DNA of 50,448 nucleotides from positions 1-50,448 of the forward strand of contig JBBRQP010000013.1 in NCBI GenBank assembly GCA_038226175.1. The letters run 5' to 3'. The DNA comes from JBBRQP01 sp038226175 (GTDB lineage Bacteria > Cyanobacteriota > Cyanobacteriia > Gloeobacterales > Anthocerotibacteraceae). Below the pieces are notes generated by a model. That model was not told the DNA's origin, searched no databases, and saw only the letters and a list, made by a program, of their open reading frames with translations. Position 1 is the stretch's first letter. Every line of letters begins with the position of its first letter. Below, one piece after another: positions 7,735 through 16,455 of the stretch. Made by a program: the position numbers and the translations under genes.

Positions 7735-8887
7735 AGATAAATCCTTCCGCTGCCCGATGGTCAAAGGCATCACTTCCCGAATAGGTCGCCAAATCATCAC
7801 TATAGAGAGACTTTGCTGCCTTGCGCCCGACGACTGTCGCCTGCCCTTGGAAGAGTCTTAGGCGTATTTCACCGGTTACTACGGTTTGGGTTGGTTGTAA
7901 AAAACCATCTAGAGCGGTACGCAACGGACTATACCAAAGTCCGTTATAGACCAATTGGGCATAGGTAGGTTCGATATGTTGCTGTTTATAGTGACTAACC
8001 TCACGCGGCAGGGTCATAGCTTCGAGAGCCTTATGAGCCGTAATCAGTACCATAGCCGCCGGAGACTCGTAGATTTCCCGTGACTTAATGCCGACTAGCC
8101 GATTTTCTACCATGTCAATGCGCCCAATGCCATGACTGCCCACCTGTTGATTAAGCTGTGTAATCAGATGCAAGGGCGATAGAACTTCTCCATCCAAACT
8201 AGTAGGAATACCACCCTCAAAACCAACGGTTACGTATTCGGTCTCTGTGGGCCAATCCGCCAGACTCCGGGTCATGGCATAAATTTCTTCTGGCGGCTCA
8301 GCCCAAGGATCTTCTAAAATTCCGCATTCAATCGAGCGACCATATAAGTTGAAATCAATAGAATAGGGTGATTTCTTTTTGACGGGTGAAGCAATACCAT
8401 AGCGCTCGCCGTAAGCAATCGCTTCTTCACGCGACATACCCCATTCACGAGCAGGTGCGAGGACTTTTAGGGTAGGATTGAGCGCTTGGATTGAGACATC
8501 AAACCGTACTTGATCATTACCCTTGCCAGTACATCCATGCGCTACTGCATCGGCTCCCGTCTGTGCGGCAACTTCGACTAGCAGGCGGGCAATCAAAGGC
8601 CGAGCTAAGGCTGTCGCTAAAGGATACTGACCTTCATAAAGGGCATTAGCCGCCAGCGCTGGCCAAATATAATCCGTAATAAACAGTTCGGTACCGTTAT
8701 AAACGTAAGCCTCACTGGCACCGGATGCTAGGGCTTTTTGACGAACTTTTTCCATATCCTCGTTTTGTCCGAGGTCAATGGAGAGGGCAATCACCGACTC
8801 GGCACCCCACTCGTGGCGCAAGTAGGGAATACATACCGAAGTATCTACCCCACCGGAATACGCCAGTACTACCCGTTTTGCCCGCAT
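7685..8887 (-). CDS. argG: Argininosuccinate synthase
   Basis: ArgG condenses citrulline and aspartate with ATP to argininosuccinate, the penultimate step of arginine synthesis. The 400-residue protein is full length. AYSGGVDTSV at 9-18 is the ATP-pyrophosphatase loop; HGCTGKGNDQVRF near 118-130 binds citrulline and aspartate; SPYSIDFNLYGRSIECG follows. It starts at ATG 8887. Its 3' end overlaps the start of lnt on the same strand, and the deacylase gene lies 44 bases upstream, so 9897-6232 may be one transcript. Confidence 0.98.
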   Translation of the reverse strand: MRAKRVVLAYSGGVDTSVCIPYLRHEWGAESVIALSIDLGQNEDMEKVRQKALASGASEAYVYNGTELFITDYIWPALAANALYEGQYPLATALARPLIARLLVEVAAQTGADAVAHGCTGKGNDQVRFDVSIQALNPTLKVLAPAREWGMSREEAIAYGERYGIASPVKKKSPYSIDFNLYGRSIECGILEDPWAEPPEEIYAMTRSLADWPTETEYVTVGFEGGIPTSLDGEVLSPLHLITQLNQQVGSHGIGRIDMVENRLVGIKSREIYESPAAMVLITAHKALEAMTLPREVSHYKQQHIEPTYAQLVYNGLWYSPLRTALDGFLQPTQTVVTGEIRLRLFQGQATVVGRKAAKSLYSDDLATYSGSDAFDHRAAEGFIYVWGLPTKVWSEVHRP

Positions 8888-8931
8888 CGCATCTAATGTT
8901 GTGAAAGTCCTACTTATTGTAAGCTAACTAA

Positions 8932-9897
8932 TCACACACCACGCACTAAGCGCGCGACCAAAGAGCCTTCATAGATCAAAGGATGTACACGCAACGTAAA
9001 TAAATAGCCCCCCGCTGGTGCATAAATTGCTGTCTGGACAAGACTTGTGGGACTTATTACCTGACCAATCTTTTGACCAGCTTGCACTGCAATACCTACT
9101 TGGATGCCACTTTCGAGTACGAGTAAACCAGCTTTGGGGGCATTGACGTACAACACACTATTTTCATCGGCAACCCGCGAAAAGGGCAGCACAGGTAAAG
9201 GACTTTGTACCCGTAAGACGCCGAGGTGTACCCACAGATGTAAAATGCCTTGGACAACGCGCTCACTCCACGCTTGGTGCAGCCGTTTACCGGCTCCTAG
9301 CTCGACGACTAGCGCTGAGACTTGCCGCTCAAAAAGAGCCTTAGCAAGCGTTCCCCCAATCCAATGCTGCGGACTATGCGTCCAAACTACGTCTAACCCC
9401 AACTCCTGGGCAAGATTGCGTAGATGGGAGTGGTCAACTACCCGGACTTGCGGTAACTCCAATAAAAATTCATTACTACTGTGAATGTCTATGCACACAT
9501 CCGCCTGCACGGCTTCTTGAAAAATCGCCGCCGCTAGTTGCTCTTCGCTGCTGCCTCGACTACTACCCGGAAAGTTACGGTTGAGGTCGCTCGGCGTAAA
9601 TCCGACAAAGCGTTGGCTGATATTGGTACCCAGTGGATTCATATTAGGCAATAAATGGACAGTCCCTTCGAGGGTCCAACCGGGAGGAAGATTTTGCAAA
9701 AACTGCGCTAAACGATAGCAAATATAGCCACCATCAAATTCATCGCCATGTAAGCCCGAAATCACGGTTACGCGAGGCCCGGTGGTCTGAAGCATCGGAG
9801 AAAAGCGTTGCCGCCAAAGCGTGCATTCTACCGCAAAAGGTAAGTCTAGGGTAAATAGCGCGTCTTTTTGGACAAGGACTTTGGGAGCAACAACCAT
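8932..9897 (-). CDS. Succinylglutamate desuccinylase/aspartoacylase family metallo-deacylase
   Basis: A 321-residue member of the M14-related AstE/AspA superfamily. The zinc site is visible as SGLHGDEFDGG (His50, Glu53) and DIHSS (His139). NPLGTN, RFVGFTPSDLNRNFPG near 97-111 and VVELGAG are further family blocks, the last with the catalytic Glu region. The C-terminal third (LVLESGIQVGIAVQAGQKIG, LRVHPLIYEGSLVARLV) is a beta-rich domain seen in this branch. The true substrate is unknown; AstE itself removes succinate from succinylglutamate, AspA acetate from N-acetylaspartate. The neighbour argG suggests an N-acyl amino acid, but that is inference. Confidence 0.85.
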   Translation of the reverse strand: MVVAPKVLVQKDALFTLDLPFAVECTLWRQRFSPMLQTTGPRVTVISGLHGDEFDGGYICYRLAQFLQNLPPGWTLEGTVHLLPNMNPLGTNISQRFVGFTPSDLNRNFPGSSRGSSEEQLAAAIFQEAVQADVCIDIHSSNEFLLELPQVRVVDHSHLRNLAQELGLDVVWTHSPQHWIGGTLAKALFERQVSALVVELGAGKRLHQAWSERVVQGILHLWVHLGVLRVQSPLPVLPFSRVADENSVLYVNAPKAGLLVLESGIQVGIAVQAGQKIGQVISPTSLVQTAIYAPAGGYLFTLRVHPLIYEGSLVARLVRGV

Positions 9898-9973
9898 GAA
9901 ATTTCCGTAGGGTGGAATAATTATGGCATCGCCTGATTAAACGCATGGTAAAGCATAAGGAATTACTAACAAA

Positions 9974-10366
9974 CTACCGCTCAGGCGCTACCGTACTAAA
10001 TACCGCTTCTTGGGTATGAATGTGCCAATTGACCTGCACGGCAAAAATTTTTTGGATGGCATCCAGGGGCACCCATAGCTCTGAGCCTTGCCAGTAGGGA
10101 TGTACACTCAGCGGAATAAATTGGTCACTAATCACGGCAATCGGGTGTGCTGAGATCGCCACATCACGCCCCTGATAAGTAAAATTTAAGGCTTGATCGG
10201 GAGTAACGCGATAGGTCAAGCCTAAAGAACGGGCAATTTTAACTAAAGGGACATAGGGCTGGCCTTCGGCGGTCATCACATCTACGGTCATCGACCAGCC
10301 TGCCCAACTCGGTTGTTGGCTAAGGCAGAGCATCACCCCGCAAAGTCCTAGCACTTGCCACCGCAT
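9974..10366 (-). CDS. Secreted protein with copper-amine-oxidase-N-like (stalk) domain
   Basis: 130 residues with a clear signal peptide (hydrophobic core LGLCGVMLCL, likely cut after SWA). The mature part has the pattern of one copper amine oxidase N-terminal repeat: PYVPLVKIARSLGLTYRV, FTYQGRDVAI, FIPLSVHPYWQGSELWVPLDAIQKIF. Despite the name this domain has no catalytic role; it is common as a stalk or wall-associated unit in secreted proteins. It probably acts in the periplasm. Nearest genes are not clearly linked. Assignment to the domain is by pattern only. Confidence 0.65.
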   Translation of the reverse strand: MRWQVLGLCGVMLCLSQQPSWAGWSMTVDVMTAEGQPYVPLVKIARSLGLTYRVTPDQALNFTYQGRDVAISAHPIAVISDQFIPLSVHPYWQGSELWVPLDAIQKIFAVQVNWHIHTQEAVFSTVAPER

Positions 10367-10435
10367 TGCACGCCCCGGACACTTGAATAAAGAATAGCCG
10401 AAGTCACAAATTTTTGGGGATGATCGAGATTTTTT

Positions 10436-11221
10436 CTAGGCCGCAAAACTCATGCGCCGCAAAAATGCCTGTAGGCGCTCACTTTGGGGATGGTTAATCA
10501 CTTGACGGGCAGGGCCTTCTTCTTCGATACGCCCTTGATTGAGAAAGAAAATGCGGTCAGCACAATCACGGGCAAAGGCCATTTCGTGAGTGACAATGAC
10601 CATGGTCATACCCTCTGCGGCAAGGGTTTGCATCACTTGAAGTACTTCCCCGACCAGTTCGGGATCAAGGGCACTCGTCGGCTCATCAAAGAGCATGATT
10701 TGGGGATTCATACAGAGACTACGGGCAATAGCAACCCGTTGTTTTTGACCGCCGGAGAGTTGATCCGGGTAACTCTCGGCTTTTGCCAGTAAGCCGACTT
10801 TATCGAGATAGCGCCGTGCTGCCGCCTGACTATCTGACAGGGTGTGGTTGAGGACTTGACGCGGTGCTAGGGTGAGATTATCTAATACGGTCATGTGGGG
10901 AAATAAATTAAATTGCTGAAATACCATCCCCACTTCGGTACGTAATTGATTTAAATCGAGAGCTGGATTAGTCAGGTCATGACCATTGACTAAGAGTTTG
11001 CCGCCATTGACCTGTTCGAGACGATTAAAACAGCGTAAGAGAGTGCTTTTACCACAGCCAGATGAGCCAATGACTGCTACAACTTCGCCGCCATAAACTT
11101 GCCCGCTGATACCCTGCAAGACTTTTAGGGTGCCGAAGGTTTTCTCAAGATTTTCAAAGGCAATGACCGGGTGGGCAACGTCCATGGCAATTTCATGTAA
11201 TTTATAGAGAGCGTAGCCCAA
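10436..11221 (-). CDS. Polar amino acid ABC transporter ATP-binding protein (GlnQ-type)
   Basis: A 261-residue ATPase with Walker A GSSGCGKST, Q-loop QQFNLFPHMTVLDN, signature LSGGQKQRVAIARSL, Walker B IMLFDEPTSALDPELV and the H-loop VTHEM. The spacing and the FNLFPHMT block place it in the PAAT subfamily (GlnQ/HisP/ArtP). TTG at 11221 opens the frame; the ATG at 11185 (MDVAHPVIAFENLEKTFG) is an alternative start that fits homologue length better, though neither has a strong ribosome-binding site. No permease or binding-protein gene lies next to it, so its partners must be encoded elsewhere. Confidence 0.92.
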   Translation of the reverse strand: MGYALYKLHEIAMDVAHPVIAFENLEKTFGTLKVLQGISGQVYGGEVVAVIGSSGCGKSTLLRCFNRLEQVNGGKLLVNGHDLTNPALDLNQLRTEVGMVFQQFNLFPHMTVLDNLTLAPRQVLNHTLSDSQAAARRYLDKVGLLAKAESYPDQLSGGQKQRVAIARSLCMNPQIMLFDEPTSALDPELVGEVLQVMQTLAAEGMTMVIVTHEMAFARDCADRIFFLNQGRIEEEGPARQVINHPQSERLQAFLRRMSFAA

Positions 11222-11272
11222 AAATCGCCCCGTGATCTAAAAAACTCCTGACTTGGGGCAGGATAATAAGAA

Positions 11273-12226
11273 ATGCAAGGAAATACGGGCATGTATGCCA
11301 TTGAGACGCAAGGCTTAGGCAAAACCTACCGCACAGGATTTTGGCTCAATCGGGTCGTGGTTTCTCTACAAAACTGTTCTCTAAAAATCAAGCGGGGCGA
11401 AACCTTTGGCTTACTCGGACCTAACGGGGCAGGTAAAACAACCTTGCTTAAGATCCTATTGGGCATCACCGCACCCACATCGGGAACAGCCACAGTCTTA
11501 GGATGGCTACCGGGGCAAATAGAGGCTAAGCAACGCATCGGTTATTTACCAGAAAATCCTTATTTTTATGAATATCTGAGCGGGGAGGAGGTCCTAAAAT
11601 TTACGGCACAACTTTTTGGCGTAGCACCCCTGGCGATACCCGAACTTTTGCAGACCGTTGGCTTGCGTGCGTCTGCACGTCATCAGCCTTTACGTACGTA
11701 TTCCAAAGGGATGTTGCAACGCCTTGGGCTGGCTCAAGCCCTTCTACCCAACCCAGAAATAGTGTTTTTGGATGAGCCGATGTCAGGACTTGATCCGCTA
11801 GGCCGGGTCAATATGCGCGAATTGTTGCTGCGCCTCAAAGCTGAGGGCAAAACAATTTTTTTTAATAGTCACTTACTTACAGATGTCGAGATGCTCTGTG
11901 ACCGGGTGGGTATTTTGGTGCAGGGTAACTTAGTAGCCCAAGGAACTTTAACAGAACTATTGGGCAGTGAGGAACACGTGCATGTCACATTTAGGGTGGC
12001 AGATCCCAGTGTCTTTAGCGCGATAGTACACCCTCTGCGGGTGACTGGTCTGCAAGCTGAGGGAATACTCGCCGTGAGTGTCGAAAATTTTCTGCAAACG
12101 CTCACCCAAGCCAATGGTCTGCTACTCGAACTTAAACACGAACGTCCTAATTTGGAAGCCTATTTTTTAGCATGTGTCGGAAAATATCAAGTTGCTTCTA
12201 ATACTCCCGACCCCGCCACCGCTTAG
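11273..12226 (+). CDS. ABC transporter ATP-binding protein (ABC-2/CcmA type)
   Basis: 317 residues with Walker A LGPNGAGKTTLL, signature YSKGMLQRLGLAQAL, Walker B IVFLDEPMSGLDPLGR and H-loop NSHLL. The C-terminal 90 residues after the ATPase domain are the usual poorly conserved tail of this family. The substrate is unknown and no permease gene is adjacent. ATG 11273 is preceded by AGGA at nine bases; ATG 11291 (MYAIETQGLGKTYR) also has AAGGA in front and is equally possible. The gene is divergent from the GlnQ-type ATPase, 51 bases apart, and its 3' end overlaps the convergent cruG by 29 bases. Confidence 0.9.
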   Translation: MQGNTGMYAIETQGLGKTYRTGFWLNRVVVSLQNCSLKIKRGETFGLLGPNGAGKTTLLKILLGITAPTSGTATVLGWLPGQIEAKQRIGYLPENPYFYEYLSGEEVLKFTAQLFGVAPLAIPELLQTVGLRASARHQPLRTYSKGMLQRLGLAQALLPNPEIVFLDEPMSGLDPLGRVNMRELLLRLKAEGKTIFFNSHLLTDVEMLCDRVGILVQGNLVAQGTLTELLGSEEHVHVTFRVADPSVFSAIVHPLRVTGLQAEGILAVSVENFLQTLTQANGLLLELKHERPNLEAYFLACVGKYQVASNTPDPATA

Positions 12227-13331
12227 GCCGCCGTATACTCGATAAGATAATGCGCAAAACCGCCAGTGGGTCAGCCAAAGGTGAGAGCCAAAAGAAAATA
12301 TTTTTACCCTCAAAACCGTTGGCCATCGCCAGTAATAATAACAAGCGTAATGCTAGTAAGATCCCATTAACCGCGATCAGTGCTGTCAAAATCAGGTCAG
12401 AGCTGGGGATGAGTCCATTGATGGCCAAAACAATCAGTAAGGGGAGCGGCAACCCTTGCGTAAGCACCAAAAAAACCACATCACCTAACTGTTGAATCGG
12501 TGTTGTCGCGTCCTTGAGATCCAGCGAGCGTCCCCACTCTCGCCAAGTTTCCATAAATGAGGTGTACATCCTGACTTTGAGCACCCGCGAACCATCCAAA
12601 AATCCAACCCGCACCCCATTGCGCGCCAAATGCCTGACCAAGGTCACATCATCACAAAAAGAAGCCTTAGCACTGCTATAGCCGCCCTGATTCGCCAGCA
12701 TGGCGCGTCGTGATAGAAAGCATTGTCCATTAGCAAGTACCCGATCCGCTGGGGCATCTTGAGCACTGGCTGTCGGCCCACAGCGCCAAATCAAGGTCAG
12801 TAACAAAGCCGGATGTAACCAATTTTCACCATTAGTTTTGACCACAAAGCAGGGCGAAAGAGAAAGGGCATCATATTTTCCAGTCTCGGCAGCTTTAACT
12901 ACGGCTGCCACTAGCCCCGGTTGTGGCAAGGTATCCGCGTCAATACCCAAGACCCATTCACTTGTTGCTTGGTCAAATCCATATTGCAAAGCCCAGGGTC
13001 GTCCGACCCAACCGGGTGGAAGTGGATCATCGGTTACCCACCGAAAGCGGGCATCCCGTTTGGTCATTGCCTCAACTAGTTTGAGCGTACCGTCAGTCGA
13101 ACGGCTGTCGACGATAAGAACTTCTTTAAGTAAGTTACCTTGCTGATGTAGACCCTCCAGACAAGGCGCAAGACGATTTTCTTCATTGAGCGTCGGAATA
13201 ATGACCGAGACCGAAGTCTGGGGTTCATTTTTAAGAACAGGTGCCAAAGGCGGTAAACGGGTACGCCCTTGCGCTAAGCGTGCCAATAAAATCAGGAGAG
13301 CTGCAGTTTGTAAAAGGAGTAACCCAATCAT
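12198..13331 (-). CDS. cruG: Carotenoid 2'-O-glycosyltransferase (family 2 GT)
   Basis: CruG glycosylates the 2'-hydroxyl of myxol-type carotenoids to form myxoxanthophyll-like glycosides. The 377-residue protein has an N-terminal membrane segment, a GT2 domain (VSVIIPTLNEE near 40-50, VDSRSTDGT, GIDADTLP as the DxD site, SFCDDVTLVRHL with the acceptor-site region, and REWGRSLDLK), then two to three C-terminal hydrophobic helices. The start ATG overlaps the end of cruF by four bases (ATGA), so translation is probably coupled. The neighbour is what makes the call firm; family 2 membrane glycosyltransferases alone are hard to assign. Confidence 0.85.
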   Translation of the reverse strand: MIGLLLLQTAALLILLARLAQGRTRLPPLAPVLKNEPQTSVSVIIPTLNEENRLAPCLEGLHQQGNLLKEVLIVDSRSTDGTLKLVEAMTKRDARFRWVTDDPLPPGWVGRPWALQYGFDQATSEWVLGIDADTLPQPGLVAAVVKAAETGKYDALSLSPCFVVKTNGENWLHPALLLTLIWRCGPTASAQDAPADRVLANGQCFLSRRAMLANQGGYSSAKASFCDDVTLVRHLARNGVRVGFLDGSRVLKVRMYTSFMETWREWGRSLDLKDATTPIQQLGDVVFLVLTQGLPLPLLIVLAINGLIPSSDLILTALIAVNGILLALRLLLLLAMANGFEGKNIFFWLSPLADPLAVLRIILSSIRRPKRWRGREY

Positions 13332-14215
13332 TCCGCCGCCGGGTCGTAACTCGCTTCGGCTGAAGGGATCAAAGAGCTATCAGCAAACCACCAGCAGAGT
13401 AGAGCCGGAATTTGACCAAGGACAATTGCGAGCAGCACCGGAATCCGTAAATCGATTTCGAGGGATCCCAGGCACATCGCGCAGGCAAAAGCGATATTGG
13501 CAGTGTAGATCACCAGAGGTAAACTAAGCTGCTCACGGCTGATCACAATATCTCTACGCCACAACACACGCGCCACACTCATATAGAGCAAACCTGTCGC
13601 AAACCAGCCTGCAAAATTTTGTAGAGGCATCCCAAAAAACGGCCCAGTTTGATGCCACTCCCAAAACATCGGGCCATAAGCTAGGGTCATGGCTGGGTCA
13701 AGGGCGAGATCCCAAGCAGTCAACATCCCAGCACCTAAAAACAACGAACCGACGGTGCCGACTAGTCCAGGTACATCTTTGAATGCAGCGCGTGCCAACA
13801 AATAGGAAATCAAGCCCATATAAAACCAAGACATCGGGATTACAATCGGAACCAGGCTTGCAATTTTGACCCCCAACAATTCGGTGTAGCTGTAAGCCCC
13901 AAAAGGAAAACCCGTACTCGTTCCCAAAAGCTCACTGCCCAGAGATAAGCCTAGAGCCGGAATCATGAACTGCAATAGACGACGGGTTCCCAAAACTTGA
14001 CTACCATGTAAAGCCAGTGCTAACAATCCTAAAACAATATAAACCGGCCCGCCCTGAGACATGCCAGCTGCATATATTTGTTGACCCGCTTCGGGTAAAT
14101 TATCAAAAAACCCTGGTGTACGGGGTAACACCACCATTCCCACCAGTCCAAATAACATGGCAGCTATGTGCAATCCGACCAAAACATGTTTTGTAGAAGA
14201 GGGCAACTTCATCAC
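13328..14215 (-). CDS. cruF: Carotenoid 1',2'-hydratase
   Basis: CruF adds water across the 1',2' double bond of the psi end of gamma-carotene-type intermediates on the way to myxol. The 295-residue protein is mostly hydrophobic helices, with the family blocks SLGSELLGTSTGFPFGAYSYT near 111-131, VPIVIPMSWFYMGL, TAWDLALDPAM and FWEWHQTGPFFGMPLQNFAGW. These acidic and histidine-containing loops are typical of the DUF422/CruF family. It is the first gene of the cruF-cruG pair. The start is ATG 14215 or the next Met at 14212. Both products should lie in membranes, where carotenoids are made. Confidence 0.92.
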   Translation of the reverse strand: MMKLPSSTKHVLVGLHIAAMLFGLVGMVVLPRTPGFFDNLPEAGQQIYAAGMSQGGPVYIVLGLLALALHGSQVLGTRRLLQFMIPALGLSLGSELLGTSTGFPFGAYSYTELLGVKIASLVPIVIPMSWFYMGLISYLLARAAFKDVPGLVGTVGSLFLGAGMLTAWDLALDPAMTLAYGPMFWEWHQTGPFFGMPLQNFAGWFATGLLYMSVARVLWRRDIVISREQLSLPLVIYTANIAFACAMCLGSLEIDLRIPVLLAIVLGQIPALLCWWFADSSLIPSAEASYDPAAE

Positions 14216-14399
14216 CTGATAGCTCCGTAAAGGGTAAACCCGCTACTTAAGACTTTCTCACATTAGACTAGGTTTGTAAAACTTTACAATGATTTCGACT
14301 CAGAAAAGCAACATTAAGGTAATTATTGCTTCATTGATTTGCTTCAAATTGTAGCATTCATATCAAAATTTAGGAATTTTAGCGATCTTAGCTTTTTGG

Positions 14400-14417
14400 T
14401 TTTTGGAGCTCCAAAAA
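14400..14417. repeat. 18-base perfect palindrome across the start of the DAC-like gene
   Basis: TTTTTGGAGCTCCAAAAA reads the same on both strands. It covers the putative TTG start at 14403 and could act as a short terminator-like hairpin or an operator. Confidence 0.45.
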
Positions 14418-15887
14418 AACTTGCTCACCTTAATTATTAGTCAGGGAAATAAACTGCTATCAGACCAAACAGCTGTTAGAATCGTAGCAACCCAATTGGC
14501 TATGGGCATGAGTCAGCAAGACCTACCAATGATCTCAGACTCCAAATATCTACAAATGCGTTCATTGTTACGCCAGCGCCTTGCCCAGCGGTTTGCAGAA
14601 CGCTTACCCTTACTCATTGCCGGTACCAAGTTACAGTTACTTGCTGATGCTCAGGTACAAGAATTTCTCAATGAACCTGATGTAATCCGTAATCAAGAAT
14701 TTAACACTCTCGCTGAGGGTACCTTATTTTATCATCGTTTGTTGGAGCGTTATTTTTGGTTAACCCGTTATCCGGCAGCCCCCTTTAGTTTTTATGAACG
14801 TCATCTGATTCGCTCAACTGTGGCAGTTCATGCGTGTATGGATGCAGCGCTTACCCTAGACGATATCCCTGTGAGCAGTGACCCATTTTCCTATCTATTC
14901 GCACCAGCCGATCACATTGTGGCAGCTTTTTTACAGACGATCCCCGGTCAAAAAGTCGTCTATCAAGCAGGTTGGCTCGCCCAAATGCTCGAAGTAATCA
15001 GCAAATTGGTGCGCGCAACCTTTGAGAATCAACCTTTACAAATTGGGGTTTTGATTGATCCCCAACGGTGTCAAGGTAAATCTCCCGCCGGAAGTTTCTC
15101 AGCTCATCTCTTGGAGTCCAAAGTATTCCAACGCTTTGGGGACGGCGATCAGATTGTCTATCTCACCGATAGTCAGGGCAATCTCGTCGAATTACTGGAT
15201 TTTAGTCAGGGTCTGCCAGATAGCCAAGATAATATTGATAGCCCGCCGCTTTATCCGAACATGCACAGCTATCATGCTCGGGCTACCCGCAAATCTGGGA
15301 GTATTTTATTGCTGCTCACGACGCAGGGTTCGGTACAAGTTTTTTGGCAAGGTGAATGGGCTTTTGAGTTGCGTCATCAGGGCTGGCGGTTATTGGATCT
15401 CGGGACAAAATATAAACATCTGGTCGCGCATATCGGTCAGGCTCTTGGCAAAGTACTTTTTCAGACCGTAATCAACCTCGCTGCAACCCGTCATGGTGGC
15501 TTGATTTTGATCCTTGATGACCCCGAAAAACGTCACCAACTCCTGATGCAACGCGATGATCTCAGTGGCGACAAGATGGATGTAACCTATGCCAAGTCGC
15601 TCTTGCATCCTTTGGTAGCCCATCGTCCTGTTGCCGAAATGAGTCCTGCACTGTTGGCTAACCTCGCTATGCTAGATGGGGCGGTGGTGCTTGATCGCGA
15701 AGGTCACTTGCATGGTTTTGGCGCAATTCTCAAAAACCCCGCTGACGAGTTGATCTTCAGTGATACTTCCGAGGGCGCACGTACCAAAACCGCCCGTTTG
15801 GCCTCTCGCTATGGTTATGCCCTAAAAGTCAGTCAAGATGGCGAGCTCGCAGGTTATTATCACGGACAGATGGTGTGGCGCACCTGA
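14403..15887 (+). CDS. DAC-like (DisA_N-related) putative nucleotide sensor protein
   Basis: A 494-residue protein whose C-terminal part resembles the diadenylate cyclase fold: LLANLAMLDGAVVLDREGHLHGFGAI has the DGA motif at 425-427, and EGARTKTARLASRYG at 457-471 sits where active cyclases have a G-x-RHRAA-type motif. The RHR triad is replaced, so cyclic-di-AMP synthesis is unlikely; predicted sensor relatives of the DAC domain (the DACNV-type families) look like this. The N-terminal 400 residues have no domain I can name. The start is uncertain: TTG 14403 lies inside a palindrome, TTG 14421 has GGAG 12 bases upstream, and no ATG lies near. It is followed after nine bases by an SRPBCC gene. 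Confidence 0.6.
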   Translation: MELQKNLLTLIISQGNKLLSDQTAVRIVATQLAMGMSQQDLPMISDSKYLQMRSLLRQRLAQRFAERLPLLIAGTKLQLLADAQVQEFLNEPDVIRNQEFNTLAEGTLFYHRLLERYFWLTRYPAAPFSFYERHLIRSTVAVHACMDAALTLDDIPVSSDPFSYLFAPADHIVAAFLQTIPGQKVVYQAGWLAQMLEVISKLVRATFENQPLQIGVLIDPQRCQGKSPAGSFSAHLLESKVFQRFGDGDQIVYLTDSQGNLVELLDFSQGLPDSQDNIDSPPLYPNMHSYHARATRKSGSILLLLTTQGSVQVFWQGEWAFELRHQGWRLLDLGTKYKHLVAHIGQALGKVLFQTVINLAATRHGGLILILDDPEKRHQLLMQRDDLSGDKMDVTYAKSLLHPLVAHRPVAEMSPALLANLAMLDGAVVLDREGHLHGFGAILKNPADELIFSDTSEGARTKTARLASRYGYALKVSQDGELAGYYHGQMVWRT

Positions 15888-15908
15888 ATTTAAGGAATGG
15901 GGTGTGTT

Positions 15909-16349
15909 GTGTTAGAACGCAGTGTCGAAGTGGTGGTAGATCGTCCCGTGGCGGTAGTCTATGAGCTTTGGTCAAATCTCGAAAACCTACCGCGCTGGAT
16001 GCAGTATGTACGTGAGGTCAAACAAGACCCCCAGCGCGAAAATCATTCCTATTGGCGGTTTGGGCGTGATTTTGTAAATATTGAATGGACCTCGCGGATT
16101 ACCCGGCTCATTCCTTTACGTTTAGTGGCTTGGGAATCAGTCACTGGCTACAAAAATCGTGGTCAAATTGAATTTTTTCCGGCTGATCAGGGCTGTCGCC
16201 TCAAACTTACCCTAGCCGTCGCTGCGCCCGATGGCCTAATTAAGCTCATTGTAGAGCAAGTAGGTTTGACCCAGTGGCTAAGCGAAAACCTCCAAGCCGA
16301 TCTCGATAAGTTTAAATCGCTGTTAGAAGCGGGGCAATTAGGTGTCTAA
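15909..16349 (+). CDS. SRPBCC (START/Bet v1-like) family protein
   Basis: The frame opens at ATG 15897, but the AAGGA tract directly abuts it; GTG 15909 is 12 bases from that tract and gives the family-like start MLERSVEVVVDRPVAVVYELWSNLENLPRWM. Later blocks, YWRFGRDFVNIEWTSRITRLIPLRLVAWES and GCRLKLTLAV, fit the cyclase/dehydrase branch of the SRPBCC fold, a hydrophobic-pocket domain that binds small ligands. No function can be assigned. It lies just after the DAC-like gene and is probably co-transcribed. Confidence 0.8.
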   Translation: MLERSVEVVVDRPVAVVYELWSNLENLPRWMQYVREVKQDPQRENHSYWRFGRDFVNIEWTSRITRLIPLRLVAWESVTGYKNRGQIEFFPADQGCRLKLTLAVAAPDGLIKLIVEQVGLTQWLSENLQADLDKFKSLLEAGQLGV

Positions 16350-16455
16350 AAGCCTGTTTGTACTGAGGCTGCCTACCTGAAAATTTAGCAGTCCTAGCAG
16401 ATGTAAACTTTTGTAATGCTGGTAAACTAGTAAAGGTGCAACCCAGAACCTACCC

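Noticed and set aside
10436..12226. The two divergent ABC ATPase genes as one transporter
   Set aside because: They belong to different ABC subfamilies (amino-acid importer type and ABC-2 type) and no permease gene lies between or beside them.
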